DNA from: Stenotrophomonas rhizophila
Lineage (GTDB): Bacteria; Pseudomonadota; Gammaproteobacteria; Xanthomonadales; Xanthomonadaceae
NCBI RefSeq assembly: GCF_001704155.1
Contig: NZ_CP016294.1
Location: forward strand, 2,415,501 to 2,479,500
Direction: 5' to 3'
Length of the DNA stretch: 64,000 nt
In this document: one piece after another, positions 25,002 through 34,714 of the stretch
Layout of the letters: every line of letters begins with the position of its first letter
Position numbering within the stretch: position 1 is the first letter of the stretch
Notes under the pieces: generated by a model
What the model was told of the DNA's origin: nothing
Database searches by the model: none
The model's input: only the letters and a program-made list of their open reading frames with translations
Program-made: the position numbers and the translations under genes

Positions 25002-28000
25002 GTGCTGTCCTCTCGTTCAAGGCCGTCCCAGTGCTGCAGCCGCGCCGACAGCCACGGGGCCAGTTGCGCCACGGCATCACGGCCGGTCAGCTCGGCGTGC
25101 AGGAACGGCAGCGGCAATGCTTCCACCCGCGAGGCGTGCGCCTGCCACAGGACAGACTGCAGGTGCGGCCGCTGCGCGTGGTCATTGCCGGCGCGCACAT
25201 GCACCAGGGTGCCGACGAAGTGGCGATGGTGATGCTCGCGGATCAACCGGTTGGTGCCGGTCACCGCGCGCACCACGCCGTCCAGCACGTGCCCGGGCAG
25301 GTTGCCCAGCGCGCTGTCGCCACGGCGCAGAAACGCGACGATGCGCTCGCGGCTGTCCAGCTCGGGGTGGCGCTCCGGGTCGTAGCCGGCAATGGCCAAC
25401 AGCGCACGCAGCGCCGCCACCGGATCCGGCTCGGGTTCCGCGCGCCAGCATTCGCTGGGGTAGGCATCCAGCAGGACCAGCGCGCCCACCGCACGCTGCA
25501 TCGCCTGCAGGTGCACCGCGATGGCCTGGGCGATGATGCCGCCCACCGACCAGCCCAGCAGGTGCACCGGGCCCTGCGGCTGCAGCGCGAGGATGCGTGC
25601 GGCGTAGTCGGCCGCCAGCGCATCGATCCCCGCCGGCAGCGGCTGCGCGGGGTCGAGTACCGGCGATTGCAGGCCGTGCACGTCGCGCGCCGGGTGCAGC
25701 GCACGGCCCAGCTCGCGGTAGTTCCAGGCGATGCCGCCTGCGGGATGGATCACGAACAGCGGCACCCTGCCCGGCTCACCGCGCGCGAGGGTGATCACTG
25801 GCGCCAGGCCGTGGTCGGCGTCCTGCAGCGGCGCCTCCAGGCGTGCAGCCAAGCCCGCCACCGTCGGCGTGGCGAATACCGCACCCAATCCCGGGTCCTG
25901 CTGCCAACGCTGCTGGATCGCCAGCAGCAAGTGTACGGCCGTCAGCGAATCGCCGCCCAGCGAAAAGAAGTCCGCGTCCGCCGCAGCCGGCGCCGCCAGC
26001 CCGAGCACCTGCTGGAACAGCGCGGCCAGTGCCTGTTCCGTGGGCGTCTGCGCGCTGCGGCCGGCCGCGTGGGTATCCGGCAGTGGCAGCGCGGCGCGGT
26101 CGAGCTTGCCGTTGGCCGTTACCGGCCACGCCTGTACCACCACGATGGCCGCCGGCACCATGTATTCGGGCAACTGCGTGCCGAGCGCACGGCGCAGGCT
26201 TCCTGCGTCCAGTACGTCGCCGGACACGTACGCCACCAGGCGTGCCGGCATGCCCGGGTCCTGGTCGCGCAGCAGCACCTCGGCGCGGGTCACGCCGGGC
26301 AGCCCGCGCAACGCGGATTCAATCTCGCCCAGCTCGATGCGCAGGCCGCGCAGCTTGACCTGGTGGTCACCGCGGCCCAGGTACTCCAGCGCCCCGTCAT
26401 CACGCCAGCGTGCCCGGTCGCCGCTGCGGTACAGGCGCCCTCCGGGAACGTGCGGATCGTCGAGGAAGCGCTCGGCGGTCAGGTCCTCGCGCCCGAGGTA
26501 GCCACGCGCGAGCTGCACCCCGCCGAGATACAGGTCGCCGGGCACGCCCGCCGGCAGCGCCCGAAGCTGTGCATCCAGCACGTACAGCCGGGTGTTCCAG
26601 ACCGGATGGCCAATCGGCACCGGGTCCGAACGGTCCTCGCGGGACGCCGGCCAGTAACTGACATCGACCGCTGCTTCGGTGGGGCCGTAGAGATTGTGCA
26701 GCTCCGCGTCGACACGCGCGTGGAAGCGGTCGCGCAACCCGGCGTCGAGCGCCTCGCCACTGGTGAACACCTGCTGCAGCGGCAGGCCCCGAAGATCGGG
26801 CACGGCCAGCCAGGCATCCAGCATGGACGGCACGAAATGCAGCGTGGTGATGCGTTCGGCCGCGATCAATCGGGTCAGCGCCTGCGGGTCGCGGTGCAGG
26901 CCGGGCGATGCGATCACCAGCGTGGCACCGCTGATCAGCGGCAGGAAGAACTCCCACACCGAGACATCGAAGGTGGCCGGCGTCTTCTGCAGGATGCGCG
27001 CCTCCGGCCCGATCCGATACTGGCTGCGCATCCATTCGAGACGGTTGACGATGGCGCGGTGTTCCACCACGACGCCCTTCGGCTCGCCGGTGGAGCCGGA
27101 GGTGTAGATCACGTAGGCCGCGTCACCCGGCTGCACGGTATCGGGGAGCGCCGCGTCGCTGCAGGTCGCCCACTGCGACGGCGACAGGACTGGCGCTCCC
27201 ACGAAACGATGGGCGTCGCCCGCCTCCGCCAACACGCACTGCGGCTGTGCCGACGCCAGGATCTTCCGTAGCCGCGCATCCGGATGGTCCAGGTCCACCG
27301 GCAGGTACGCGCCGCCGGCGCGCACCACCGCCACCAGCGCGATCAGCAGCGACAACGAACGCGGCAGGGCCACCACCACGCGCGACTCGCGGGTAATGCC
27401 CATTGCCTGGAGCTGCAGCGCCAACGCGCGGCTGCGCTGCTCCAGCGCGGCGTAAGTCAGTGCCTCGCCTTCAAACCGCAGTGCGGTTGCGTCCGGCGCG
27501 GCGACCAGCCGTTGGTTCAGCAGCGCAGCAAGTGACACATCGGCAACCGCATGTTGCGTGGCATTGACGGTGTGCAGCCAGTGCTGCGCTTCGTCAGGCA
27601 GGCACAGCGCAACGTCTGCCAGCAGGCCACCGCGTGCCTGCACCTCGAGCGCGGACGACACGAAATGCAGCAGCCGTCGGGCATGCGCAGTGATCCCCGA
27701 CCGCGTGTACTGCTGCGGATTGGCCTCGATCTCCAATGCCAGCGACGTCAGTGCATCCCCGCGGAAACCGAAGGTGATGTCGTCCACCGGTCCGGTGCAC
27801 AGCACCTCCAGCTGCGCCGTGACCCCCGGCCACGGCAGCGGCCGGTAGAACGGCTGCACGTTCACCAAGGCGCCGTGCAGCCGATGCTGCTGGCCGCTCC
27901 AGCCCAGGTCGCGGCGGATCTGCTCGCCCCGGTAGCGGCCATGCCGGCGGCCCCGCACCAGCGCCCGTGCGGTATCTCGCACCCTGTCGTCGACGCTCTC

Positions 28001-28918
28001 ATCTGCCGTTGCGGACACGCGCAGCGGCAGCACGTTCATCACCATCGCCGGGACCCGTGCCGAGGCGCTGCCCAGCCGCCCCATGTAAGGCACACCGACG
28101 GTCACCTCATCGCTGGCCGTCATCCGTCGGCAGTACTCGGCAGTCAACGCGGTGAGCAGGTCCGGCCAAGGCTGGCCCACGGCCTGCGCAGTGGCCAACA
28201 GCTGTTCGCCCAGCGGCACGTTGATGGTTTCGGTCAGGCGCAGCGCGTCGGACCTTGCCGCTGCCATGCCACCCCCCAGTCCCTCTGCGGGTGCAGCGTC
28301 CTGCATGGTTGCCCGCCAGTAGCCCGCATCGGCCACGCGGCGCTCGCCGATGCGGTACTGCGCGTCTTCGTCCAGCACCGGCAGAAGCGGCTGCAGAGCA
28401 TCGGCGCTCTCGCCGGCGTACAGCGCACACACCCGTGCACTGAACAGCGCCATGCCATAGCCATCGGTGGCCAGGTGATGCACCCGCAGGTACCACGCGA
28501 AACGCTGCGGCCCGAGCACGAACAGGCGCTGTTGGGCCAACCGGTCGCGGCCGGGATCGACCGGCTGCAGGCGGTCGGCCTGCATCGCTTCGCGCGCGGC
28601 GTGCAGCGGATCGGTCTGGACAGACAGATCCACCACCTGCACACGCGGAACGTGGCTCGGGTCCAGCCACTGCTGCGGCACGCCCGCTTCATTTTCGGCC
28701 ACGCGCAGGCACAGTGCCTCGGCTTCAGCGGCGGCTGCATCGGCGGCCGCACGGAAACGGTCGACATCCAGCGCGCCTTCAAACCACACGACGTGCGCGG
28801 TATTGAATGTTGCGGGCGCCGGCGACAGGCGCTGCGCGTACCACAGCCCGGTCTGCGCCTCGCTCAGCGGATACCGTAGCTGCCCTGCGCCCTCGGCGCT
28901 GGCCATCTGCGCGCTCAT
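24998..28918 (-). CDS. entF: Enterobactin-type non-ribosomal peptide synthetase (C-A-T-TE)
   Basis: The protein has 1306 residues. Condensation domain (about 10-430; HHLATDGYG), adenylation domain (about 450-950; YTSGSTGEPKG, FDVSVWEFF, NLYGPTEAAVD, GELGEIE-type hinge, NGKLDRAAL), carrier domain (LGGDSL near 1000) and thioesterase (GWSVGG). The A-domain specificity residues, aligned by eye to GrsA, read D-V-W-H-F-S-L-V-D, the serine code of EntF. It should join dihydroxybenzoate to serine and release a cyclic or linear oligomer. No MbtH-like gene is in the window. The first 15 codons of the longest open frame overlap the carrier gene and are not used; the chosen start gives an ATGA overlap. 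Confidence 0.94.
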   Translation of the reverse strand: MSAQMASAEGAGQLRYPLSEAQTGLWYAQRLSPAPATFNTAHVVWFEGALDVDRFRAAADAAAAEAEALCLRVAENEAGVPQQWLDPSHVPRVQVVDLSVQTDPLHAAREAMQADRLQPVDPGRDRLAQQRLFVLGPQRFAWYLRVHHLATDGYGMALFSARVCALYAGESADALQPLLPVLDEDAQYRIGERRVADAGYWRATMQDAAPAEGLGGGMAAARSDALRLTETINVPLGEQLLATAQAVGQPWPDLLTALTAEYCRRMTASDEVTVGVPYMGRLGSASARVPAMVMNVLPLRVSATADESVDDRVRDTARALVRGRRHGRYRGEQIRRDLGWSGQQHRLHGALVNVQPFYRPLPWPGVTAQLEVLCTGPVDDITFGFRGDALTSLALEIEANPQQYTRSGITAHARRLLHFVSSALEVQARGGLLADVALCLPDEAQHWLHTVNATQHAVADVSLAALLNQRLVAAPDATALRFEGEALTYAALEQRSRALALQLQAMGITRESRVVVALPRSLSLLIALVAVVRAGGAYLPVDLDHPDARLRKILASAQPQCVLAEAGDAHRFVGAPVLSPSQWATCSDAALPDTVQPGDAAYVIYTSGSTGEPKGVVVEHRAIVNRLEWMRSQYRIGPEARILQKTPATFDVSVWEFFLPLISGATLVIASPGLHRDPQALTRLIAAERITTLHFVPSMLDAWLAVPDLRGLPLQQVFTSGEALDAGLRDRFHARVDAELHNLYGPTEAAVDVSYWPASREDRSDPVPIGHPVWNTRLYVLDAQLRALPAGVPGDLYLGGVQLARGYLGREDLTAERFLDDPHVPGGRLYRSGDRARWRDDGALEYLGRGDHQVKLRGLRIELGEIESALRGLPGVTRAEVLLRDQDPGMPARLVAYVSGDVLDAGSLRRALGTQLPEYMVPAAIVVVQAWPVTANGKLDRAALPLPDTHAAGRSAQTPTEQALAALFQQVLGLAAPAAADADFFSLGGDSLTAVHLLLAIQQRWQQDPGLGAVFATPTVAGLAARLEAPLQDADHGLAPVITLARGEPGRVPLFVIHPAGGIAWNYRELGRALHPARDVHGLQSPVLDPAQPLPAGIDALAADYAARILALQPQGPVHLLGWSVGGIIAQAIAVHLQAMQRAVGALVLLDAYPSECWRAEPEPDPVAALRALLAIAGYDPERHPELDSRERIVAFLRRGDSALGNLPGHVLDGVVRAVTGTNRLIREHHHRHFVGTLVHVRAGNDHAQRPHLQSVLWQAHASRVEALPLPFLHAELTGRDAVAQLAPWLSARLQHWDGLEREDST

Positions 28919-29181
28919 GCCCCGGCGTTGGCCCGGGCCTGCAGCTGCTGCACCACCTGCCACCAGCCGGCCAGCGTGGTGTGCTCGGCCAGGTGGCCGA
29001 ACTCCAGGGCGATGCCGGTGTTGCTCCAGGCCAGCACCAGCCCGAGCACCCGCATCGAATCCAGGCCCAGGTCCATCAGGTGGTCGTCATCGCCGACGGT
29101 GTCGGGGGATTCGCCGAGCATGCCGGCCACATCGGCGCGCATCCGTTCCAGGGTCAGGGGTGCGGTGAGGGTGTCAGTCAT
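28915..29181 (-). CDS. Stand-alone aryl carrier protein
   Basis: The protein has 88 residues with the phosphopantetheine site LGLDSMR (Ser at about 42) inside a helical carrier fold. In E. coli this domain is the C-terminal part of EntB; here it is a separate gene, as reported for Stenotrophomonas (entB'). It carries the 2,3-dihydroxybenzoyl thioester from EntE to EntF. Start and stop overlap the neighbours by 4 nt. The modifying phosphopantetheinyl transferase (EntD-type) is not in the window. Confidence 0.9.
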   Translation of the reverse strand: MTDTLTAPLTLERMRADVAGMLGESPDTVGDDDHLMDLGLDSMRVLGLVLAWSNTGIALEFGHLAEHTTLAGWWQVVQQLQARANAGA

Positions 29182-29813
29182 GCCAGGCGCTCCAGCAGCT
29201 GGTCGGTGGTCATCGGCACGCCGCAGGTGCGGGCGATCCAGTGCAGCGCCTGGTCATGGTCGGCACGCGAGAAATCGGCCACCGCGTCGGCCGCGATGAA
29301 CGCTTCGATATCGCGCTGGAATGCGTCGGCCACGGTGGCGGTGCAGCCGATGTGTGCGTACACCCCGGTCACCAGCAGCTGGTCGCGGCCGCGTGCGCGC
29401 ATCATCGTCTCCAGGTTGCTGCGCTGGAAGGCGCTGTAGCGGTGCTTGACCAGCACGTGGTCGCCTTCGGCGGGTGCCAGCGCGGCGATGATCGCCTCGT
29501 GTTCGCGGGTTGCCTGCATGCCCGGCCCCCACAGGTCGGCCTGCAGGCCGCGGTCACGCCGGTCCTGGTTGCCGCGCTGGGCGGTGTAGAACACCGGTAT
29601 GCCCTGCGCCCTGCAGTGCGCGACCAGCCGGACGATGTTGGCGGTTGCCGGGGCAAGCGGCGCGGCATCGGCGCCGAACGCGGCCAGGAAGTAGCGCTGC
29701 ATGTCATGCACCAGCAGCGCGATGCGCGCCGGGTCAGGTTGCCACGGTCCGCGCGGCGCCGGCAGTTCGGCCGCCGTGGGCAGCGCGTAGGATGGAATGG
29801 TGGGCAGCGCCAT
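29178..29813 (-). CDS. entB: Isochorismatase (carrier-free EntB)
   Basis: The protein has 211 residues. It has the isochorismatase fold: LLVHDMQRYFL with the catalytic Asp, KHRYSAF with the catalytic Lys, and VTGVYAHIGCTATVADAF with the Cys loop. It hydrolyses isochorismate to 2,3-dihydro-2,3-dihydroxybenzoate and pyruvate. EntB of enterics is about 285 residues with a C-terminal carrier; that domain is missing here and encoded next door. The entE stop overlaps the ATG by one nucleotide (TGATG). Confidence 0.93.
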   Translation of the reverse strand: MALPTIPSYALPTAAELPAPRGPWQPDPARIALLVHDMQRYFLAAFGADAAPLAPATANIVRLVAHCRAQGIPVFYTAQRGNQDRRDRGLQADLWGPGMQATREHEAIIAALAPAEGDHVLVKHRYSAFQRSNLETMMRARGRDQLLVTGVYAHIGCTATVADAFQRDIEAFIAADAVADFSRADHDQALHWIARTCGVPMTTDQLLERLA

Positions 29814-31465
29814 CAGCGCGGTTCTCCTGTCTGTTCGATATGGCGCGCACGCAGCTGCGCACGCAGTTCGCGGCGGCTGACCTTGCCCACCGCCGTGGTC
29901 CCGAAGGCGTCCACGAACACCACCTGATCCGGCACCTTGAAGGCGGCAAGACCGCGGCTGCGCACCCACGCCTTCAGGCTGGCCGCGGTCGGGCGCTCGC
30001 CGCGCGTGATGACGAAGGCACAGCTGCGCTCGCCCAGGTACGGATCGGGCATGGACACCACCGCCGCGTCGAAGACGCTGGCGTGCGCGAGCAGGTGGTC
30101 TTCGATCTCCTCGGCCGAGATCTTTTCGCCCGCACGGTTGATGTGGTCGCCGGCGCGACCCTGCACCACCAGGTAGCCGCCCGGCAGCTGCTGGACCATG
30201 TCGCCGGTGCGATAGAAGCCATCTTCGGTGAACGACCGCGCGTTCGCGCCGGGGTCGTTGTGGTAACCGCGGATCGTGTAAGGGCCCCGCGTCAGCAGGT
30301 GGCCCACCTCGCCCGGCGCGACCGGGTGGCCGTGGTCGTCCACCACCAGCACTTCATCGTCGGGCGAGATCGGGCGGCCCTGGGTGTTCAGCACGCACTC
30401 CCGCGCGTCGTGCAGGCGGGTGTAGTTGACCAGGCCTTCGGCCATGCCGAACACCTGCTGCAGCTGGCAGTCCAGCCCGTCGATGACCCGGCGCGCGGCT
30501 TCCGGCACCAGCTTGGCCCCGCCGACCTGCAGCACCTGCAGGCTGGACAGGTCATGCGGGGTACTGGCTGCGGCCTGTGCCCACAGCAGCGCCAACGGCG
30601 GCACCAGGCCCACGCAGGTCACCTGCTCGCGCGCGATCAGCGGGAACGCGGTGTCCGGGCCTGCGCCGGGGCTGAGCACCACCCGTGCCCCGGCATACAG
30701 TGCGCCGAAGAAGCCCGGCGAACTCATCGGGAAATTGTGCGCGGCCGGCAGCGCCACCATGTACACGCTGTCGCGGCCGATGCCGCAGATCGCGTTGCTG
30801 GCGCGGAACGAATACAGGTAGTCGTCGTGGGTGCGCGGAATCAGCTTGGGCAGGCCGGTGCTGCCACCGGAGAGCTGCAGGAACGCCACCGACTGCGGGT
30901 CGGGATCCGGCGGCAGCGCGTCAGCGGGTCCGGCCAGCCCGGCGACGGAAAGGAATTCCGCTGCATCGCCGACAATCAGCACGTGGCGGACACCGGGTAT
31001 GGACGCCTGCAGTTCGCGCGCGAGCGTGCGGTAGTCGAAACCCTCGTATGCCGACGCAGCTATGTAGGCGCTGGCTTCGGCCGTGCGCACCACGTGCGCT
31101 ATCTCGGTCAGGCGATGGGCCGGCAGTGCATATACCGGGATCAACCCGGCGCGGAACAGCCCGCAGACCACGCTGACGAATTCGACCGTGTTGCCCAGCT
31201 GCACCACCACCCGATCACCCGGCGCCAAGCCAGCGGCCAGCAGGCCAGCACCGATGCGCCCTGCCTCCTGCCACAGCTGTGCGTAAGTCAGGCGGGACCC
31301 GCCGCCGACCACGGCCACGTCGTCGGCGAACTGTCCGGCACGCTCGCGCAGGAAGCCGGGGAACGTTTCGCCACGCCAATAGCCGGCGGCGCGGTAGCGC
31401 GCGACCAGCGCCGGCGGCCAGACCTGGCGCAGTGGCACACGCACCGGAGAAACGACTGCATTCAT
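29813..31465 (-). CDS. entE: 2,3-dihydroxybenzoate-AMP ligase
   Basis: The protein has 550 residues, an adenylating enzyme that activates 2,3-dihydroxybenzoate and loads it on the carrier protein. Motifs: [18 protein letters not shown] (P-loop), [10 protein letters not shown] (aryl pocket, compare EntE), [12 protein letters not shown], and [20 protein letters not shown]. An ATG four codons earlier is open; I chose the one whose first base overlaps the entC stop (TGATG), as at the next junction, with AAGGA about 10 nt before it. Confidence 0.94.
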   Translation of the reverse strand: MNAVVSPVRVPLRQVWPPALVARYRAAGYWRGETFPGFLRERAGQFADDVAVVGGGSRLTYAQLWQEAGRIGAGLLAAGLAPGDRVVVQLGNTVEFVSVVCGLFRAGLIPVYALPAHRLTEIAHVVRTAEASAYIAASAYEGFDYRTLARELQASIPGVRHVLIVGDAAEFLSVAGLAGPADALPPDPDPQSVAFLQLSGGSTGLPKLIPRTHDDYLYSFRASNAICGIGRDSVYMVALPAAHNFPMSSPGFFGALYAGARVVLSPGAGPDTAFPLIAREQVTCVGLVPPLALLWAQAAASTPHDLSSLQVLQVGGAKLVPEAARRVIDGLDCQLQQVFGMAEGLVNYTRLHDARECVLNTQGRPISPDDEVLVVDDHGHPVAPGEVGHLLTRGPYTIRGYHNDPGANARSFTEDGFYRTGDMVQQLPGGYLVVQGRAGDHINRAGEKISAEEIEDHLLAHASVFDAAVVSMPDPYLGERSCAFVITRGERPTAASLKAWVRSRGLAAFKVPDQVVFVDAFGTTAVGKVSRRELRAQLRARHIEQTGEPR

Positions 31466-32658
31466 CAGAGTGTCCATCCTTCAATCCGTGGGGCGGCGTC
31501 CGCGCCCAGCGCGGTCAACAAGGCCCCGAACTTCACCCCGGTCTCGGCAACCTCTGCGGCCGGCTCCGAACCGGCGACGATGCCGGCGCCGGCATGGATG
31601 CGGGCCTGGTGGCCCTGCACGCGTGCGCAGCGGATCGCCACGTACCAGTCGCCATCACCGTGCGCGTCCATCCAGCCCACCGCGCCTGCATAGAAGCCGC
31701 GCTGCACCGGCTCAAGGCGGCGAATGGTATCCAACGCGAGTGCGGCAGGCGTGCCGCACACCGCCGGCGTGGGATGCAGGGCCGCCAGCAGCGTGGCTAC
31801 CGAGGTGGACGGATCGCGCAGGCGTGCTTCGATGCGCGTGCCCAGGTGCCACAAGGTGGTGGTGGCATGCAGGGTCGGCCGCGCTGCAGCGTCGATCCAC
31901 TCGCAATACGGACGCAGCGCCGCCACGATGGCGTCGACCACGTAGCGGTGTTCGTCATGGTCCTTGGCCGAGCCCAACAGCTCGCGGGCCGCCTGGGCGT
32001 CCTCATCCGGATCCGGGCGACGCCGGGCCGAGCCGGCCAGCGGATGCGAAAATACCTGCGGTCCACGTCGCGACACCAGCAGCTCCGGGCTGGCACCGAC
32101 CAGCCATGCTGGCGCATCGCCGGCGGCCACCGGCAGCGGGCACAGGTAAGTGACCGCGTCCGGGTCCTGGCCCAGCCGCGCCACCAACGCACGCGGGTCG
32201 ATCGCCGCGCGGCTGTGCACACGCAGCGTGCGGGCCAGCACCACTTTCTTGAGTTCTCCGTCGCGGTTGTGCAATCCTGCCAGTGCGTGCCGCACCGCGT
32301 CCGCGTACTGCGCGGCACTCGGCTCGGCATGGATGTCGCCGCTGAATGGAAGCGCCGGCGCCGTTGCTTCCAACGCACCCTGCGCCAGTGACGCGGGCTG
32401 GTACAGCGCGTCGTCACCCTTCGGATCGAACGGCACCGCGCCGACCAGCAGTGCCGGTGTGCGCCCTTCGCGCGCGAAGAAGGTCCGCGCGCGGGCATCC
32501 AGCGTCGCGGTGCCGCCGGACGGAAGGGTGGCGTGGCAGCCACGTGCATCCAGCGTGCGCCCAGGCAGGCGCAGCATGAAGTGCTCCGCTGCGTCGCCGG
32601 CACCGGGATCGCTCGCCTGCGCGATGGTATCGCTGTCCGCGCGCACTGTGTCGTTCAT
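31465..32658 (-). CDS. entC: Isochorismate synthase
   Basis: The protein has 397 residues of the chorismate-binding family. It converts chorismate to isochorismate, the committed step for dihydroxybenzoate. The conserved C-terminal half shows [61 protein letters not shown] and the metal-binding [18 protein letters not shown]. The N-terminal frame extends far upstream but only as a shadow of the transporter gene. The ATG overlaps the transporter stop by 4 nt. Confidence 0.94.
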   Translation of the reverse strand: MNDTVRADSDTIAQASDPGAGDAAEHFMLRLPGRTLDARGCHATLPSGGTATLDARARTFFAREGRTPALLVGAVPFDPKGDDALYQPASLAQGALEATAPALPFSGDIHAEPSAAQYADAVRHALAGLHNRDGELKKVVLARTLRVHSRAAIDPRALVARLGQDPDAVTYLCPLPVAAGDAPAWLVGASPELLVSRRGPQVFSHPLAGSARRRPDPDEDAQAARELLGSAKDHDEHRYVVDAIVAALRPYCEWIDAAARPTLHATTTLWHLGTRIEARLRDPSTSVATLLAALHPTPAVCGTPAALALDTIRRLEPVQRGFYAGAVGWMDAHGDGDWYVAIRCARVQGHQARIHAGAGIVAGSEPAAEVAETGVKFGALLTALGADAAPRIEGWTL

Positions 32659-33851
32659 GCCGCGCGCCTCCCATCCAGGGTAGCCGCAGCCGCCAGCCCC
32701 AACAGCACCAGACCCACCAGCAGGTACGGCGCACTGGGGGCCGCGCGATACAGCAGCGTGCCCACCATCGGCCCGATCACCATGCCCAGGCCCTGCACGG
32801 AAGCCACCGCACCGGCAGCCGCGCCCTGCTCGTGCGCCTGCACCGAATCGGCAGCCAAGGCCTGGAACGAGGGAAACACAAACCCCATGCCGAACGCCGC
32901 CACCGCATAGGTGGCCAGCAGCTGCCAGGGCGCCTGCACCAGCGCCACCGACGAAAACCCGATACCGGAGATCACTGCACCCAGCGCGATCCAACGGCGT
33001 GGCGGCATGTTCTTGAAGGTCATCACCAGCACCTGGGCCACGATCAGCCCAACCCCGACCGCCGTCAGCGCCAGGCCGGCCATGCGCGCGCCGGCCGCCG
33101 GGGCCAGCTGCAGGCGGTCGATGGCGAAGAACCCCACCGTGACCTGGGCAATGGTCACCGAGATCATCGCCGCGAACACCGCCATCACCGGCAGGCGCAG
33201 GCGCGGGTCGTACCAGGCCAGCGCGGCACGCGGACCGTTGGTGGGCGCCGCCGGCGGTGGCGCCGACGGCAGCCGCCAGGCGATGACCAGCAGCGCGAGC
33301 ACCGGCAGCAGTGCCGCCACGTACAGGGTCAGCGCAAGATCGTGGAACGCGACCCAGCCCGCTGCTGCGGGCCCGATCACCATGCCCAATGCATTGGCAC
33401 TGCCCAGCTTGGCCATCGCACCGGCACGTTGCCCGGGTGCGGCTTCATCGGCCACCAGCGCCGCAGCGGTCGGTGGCACGGCGGCATAGAACAGGCCGAC
33501 CAGGGCGCGCGTGCCCACCAGCGCAAGCACCGACAGCCATACCGCCGGCGGTGCCTGCAACGCGGTGTCCACGAACACCGCCATCACGATATAGATCACC
33601 GCATACGCGGCCAGTGCGATCAGCAGTACACGGCGGCGCCCGATGCGGTCGCTCAGTGCGCCCCACCGTCGGGCCGACAGCATCCACAGCACGCCGGCCG
33701 CGGTGACCGACAGCCCCGCGTGCCATTCGGACAGCCCCAGCAGGCGCACCACCGGGCCGATCACCGCGACGAACGCCATCATCGCCATGGTGCCGACCCA
33801 CGCGGCGAAGACCAGAGCCGGCAAGCCGGATACCACGGGAATTGAACGCAT
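32655..33851 (-). CDS. entS: MFS exporter, probable catecholate siderophore efflux
   Basis: The protein has 398 residues, 12 helices, DHA1-type with RRWGALSDRIGRRRVLL between helices 2 and 3 and DRLQLAPAAGARMAG in the middle. It resembles TetA-type pumps more than E. coli EntS in sequence, so the symbol reflects position rather than close similarity. As first gene of the ent operon, directly after the Fur-like promoter, it is the natural exporter of the product. It overlaps entC by 4 nt. Confidence 0.75.
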   Translation of the reverse strand: MRSIPVVSGLPALVFAAWVGTMAMMAFVAVIGPVVRLLGLSEWHAGLSVTAAGVLWMLSARRWGALSDRIGRRRVLLIALAAYAVIYIVMAVFVDTALQAPPAVWLSVLALVGTRALVGLFYAAVPPTAAALVADEAAPGQRAGAMAKLGSANALGMVIGPAAAGWVAFHDLALTLYVAALLPVLALLVIAWRLPSAPPPAAPTNGPRAALAWYDPRLRLPVMAVFAAMISVTIAQVTVGFFAIDRLQLAPAAGARMAGLALTAVGVGLIVAQVLVMTFKNMPPRRWIALGAVISGIGFSSVALVQAPWQLLATYAVAAFGMGFVFPSFQALAADSVQAHEQGAAAGAVASVQGLGMVIGPMVGTLLYRAAPSAPYLLVGLVLLGLAAAATLDGRRAA

Positions 33852-33923
33852 GCATCACCACGACCGATCAGGATTGGACACGCACCGCGCGACGGCGGGC
33901 GTTTGATTGATTCGGCTTCGTCG

Positions 33924-33972
33924 ATTCAAGGACCGGCGTGGCTATCCTTTCAAATGATAACAGCTCGCATTT
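33924..33972 (-). promoter_or_regulatory. Candidate Fur-controlled promoter of the ent operon
   Basis: On the minus strand TTGAAA (complement of 33948-33953), an 18-nt spacer and TTGAAT (complement of 33924-33929) form a promoter. An operator at 33952-33972 overlaps its -35. It has mirrored ends AAATG/CATTT and the plus-strand core AATGATAA, which matches 8 successive positions of the Fur consensus. The start codon lies about 65 nt from the predicted transcript start. Confidence 0.6.
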
Positions 33973-34072
33973 AGGTTTGCGCGATCAATGGTTCCGGTGT
34001 TCATGATGCGGATCAACGCGGTCTTCCGCCGGCCCGACTAAGCTGCTGGCAACGTTCCACGGACATTCCCCC

Positions 34073-34519
34073 ATGGCGTCACCTCCCCTGCCCGCGCTGC
34101 TTGCCGACGCACAGGGCTTCTCGCTGCAGATCCTCAGCCTGGCCGGTGAACTGTGGAACGGCGAGGTGCGCGAGGTGAGCGTGCCCGGCAGCAACGGCCG
34201 CTTCGGGGTGATGGCCCGGCACGCACCGCTGCTGGGCACGCTGCGCGAAGGCATGGTGTCGGTGTATCCGCTGAAGGCCGAACCGCCGCTGCACGTGTAC
34301 GTGTCCGGTGGCTACGTGGAAGTGCAGCCTGGCAAGGTGATCGTGATGGCCGACCTGGCCGTGCGCAGCGATGATCTCGACGAAGGACGCGCGCGGGTGG
34401 CCGCAGAGGCCGCACGCTCGCCGATGGCTCAGGCGTTCACCGACGAAGACTACGTGCGCCTGCACGCCGAGCTGATGCACCAGCGCGCCGTGCAGCTGCG
34501 CGGGCTGCCCTGGAAATAG
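34073..34519 (+). CDS. Orphan ATP synthase epsilon-subunit-like protein
   Basis: The protein has 148 residues and follows the AtpC pattern: FSLQILSLAGELWNGEVREV, VPGSNGRFGVMARHAPLLGTL, VYVSGGYVEVQPGKVIVMADLAVRSDDLDEGRA, then a C-terminal helical pair. AtpC couples rotation to catalysis in F1 and regulates hydrolysis. No other ATP synthase gene is near; in this group the normal copy sits in the atp operon. So this is a paralogue in a stray place, divergent from the Fur-type siderophore operon. It may be a regulator of F1 or serve something else. The start ATG has no clear ribosome binding site. Confidence 0.75.
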   Translation: MASPPLPALLADAQGFSLQILSLAGELWNGEVREVSVPGSNGRFGVMARHAPLLGTLREGMVSVYPLKAEPPLHVYVSGGYVEVQPGKVIVMADLAVRSDDLDEGRARVAAEAARSPMAQAFTDEDYVRLHAELMHQRAVQLRGLPWK

Positions 34520-34714
34520 CACCTCCGCCTTCACGCGAGCCCCACATAGACGTGCTCATGCTGAACAGGCGGTAGTGATAGATGACGCATACAAGATGTT
34601 GCATGGATACAGCGGCCTTTGGACCGGAGGATTCGGTCCCTCGCTGATCCTGGTACGACGTTGTGGTGCTACGGGGGTCGTGCGGTCCACCCAGTTCCGT
34701 TTCGGAGTCCAGTC

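Noticed and set aside
24968..27271. A 767-codon open frame on the plus strand opposite entF
   Set aside because: Antisense to the synthetase gene, rich in Arg/His/Gln as typical for shadow frames, no ribosome binding site.
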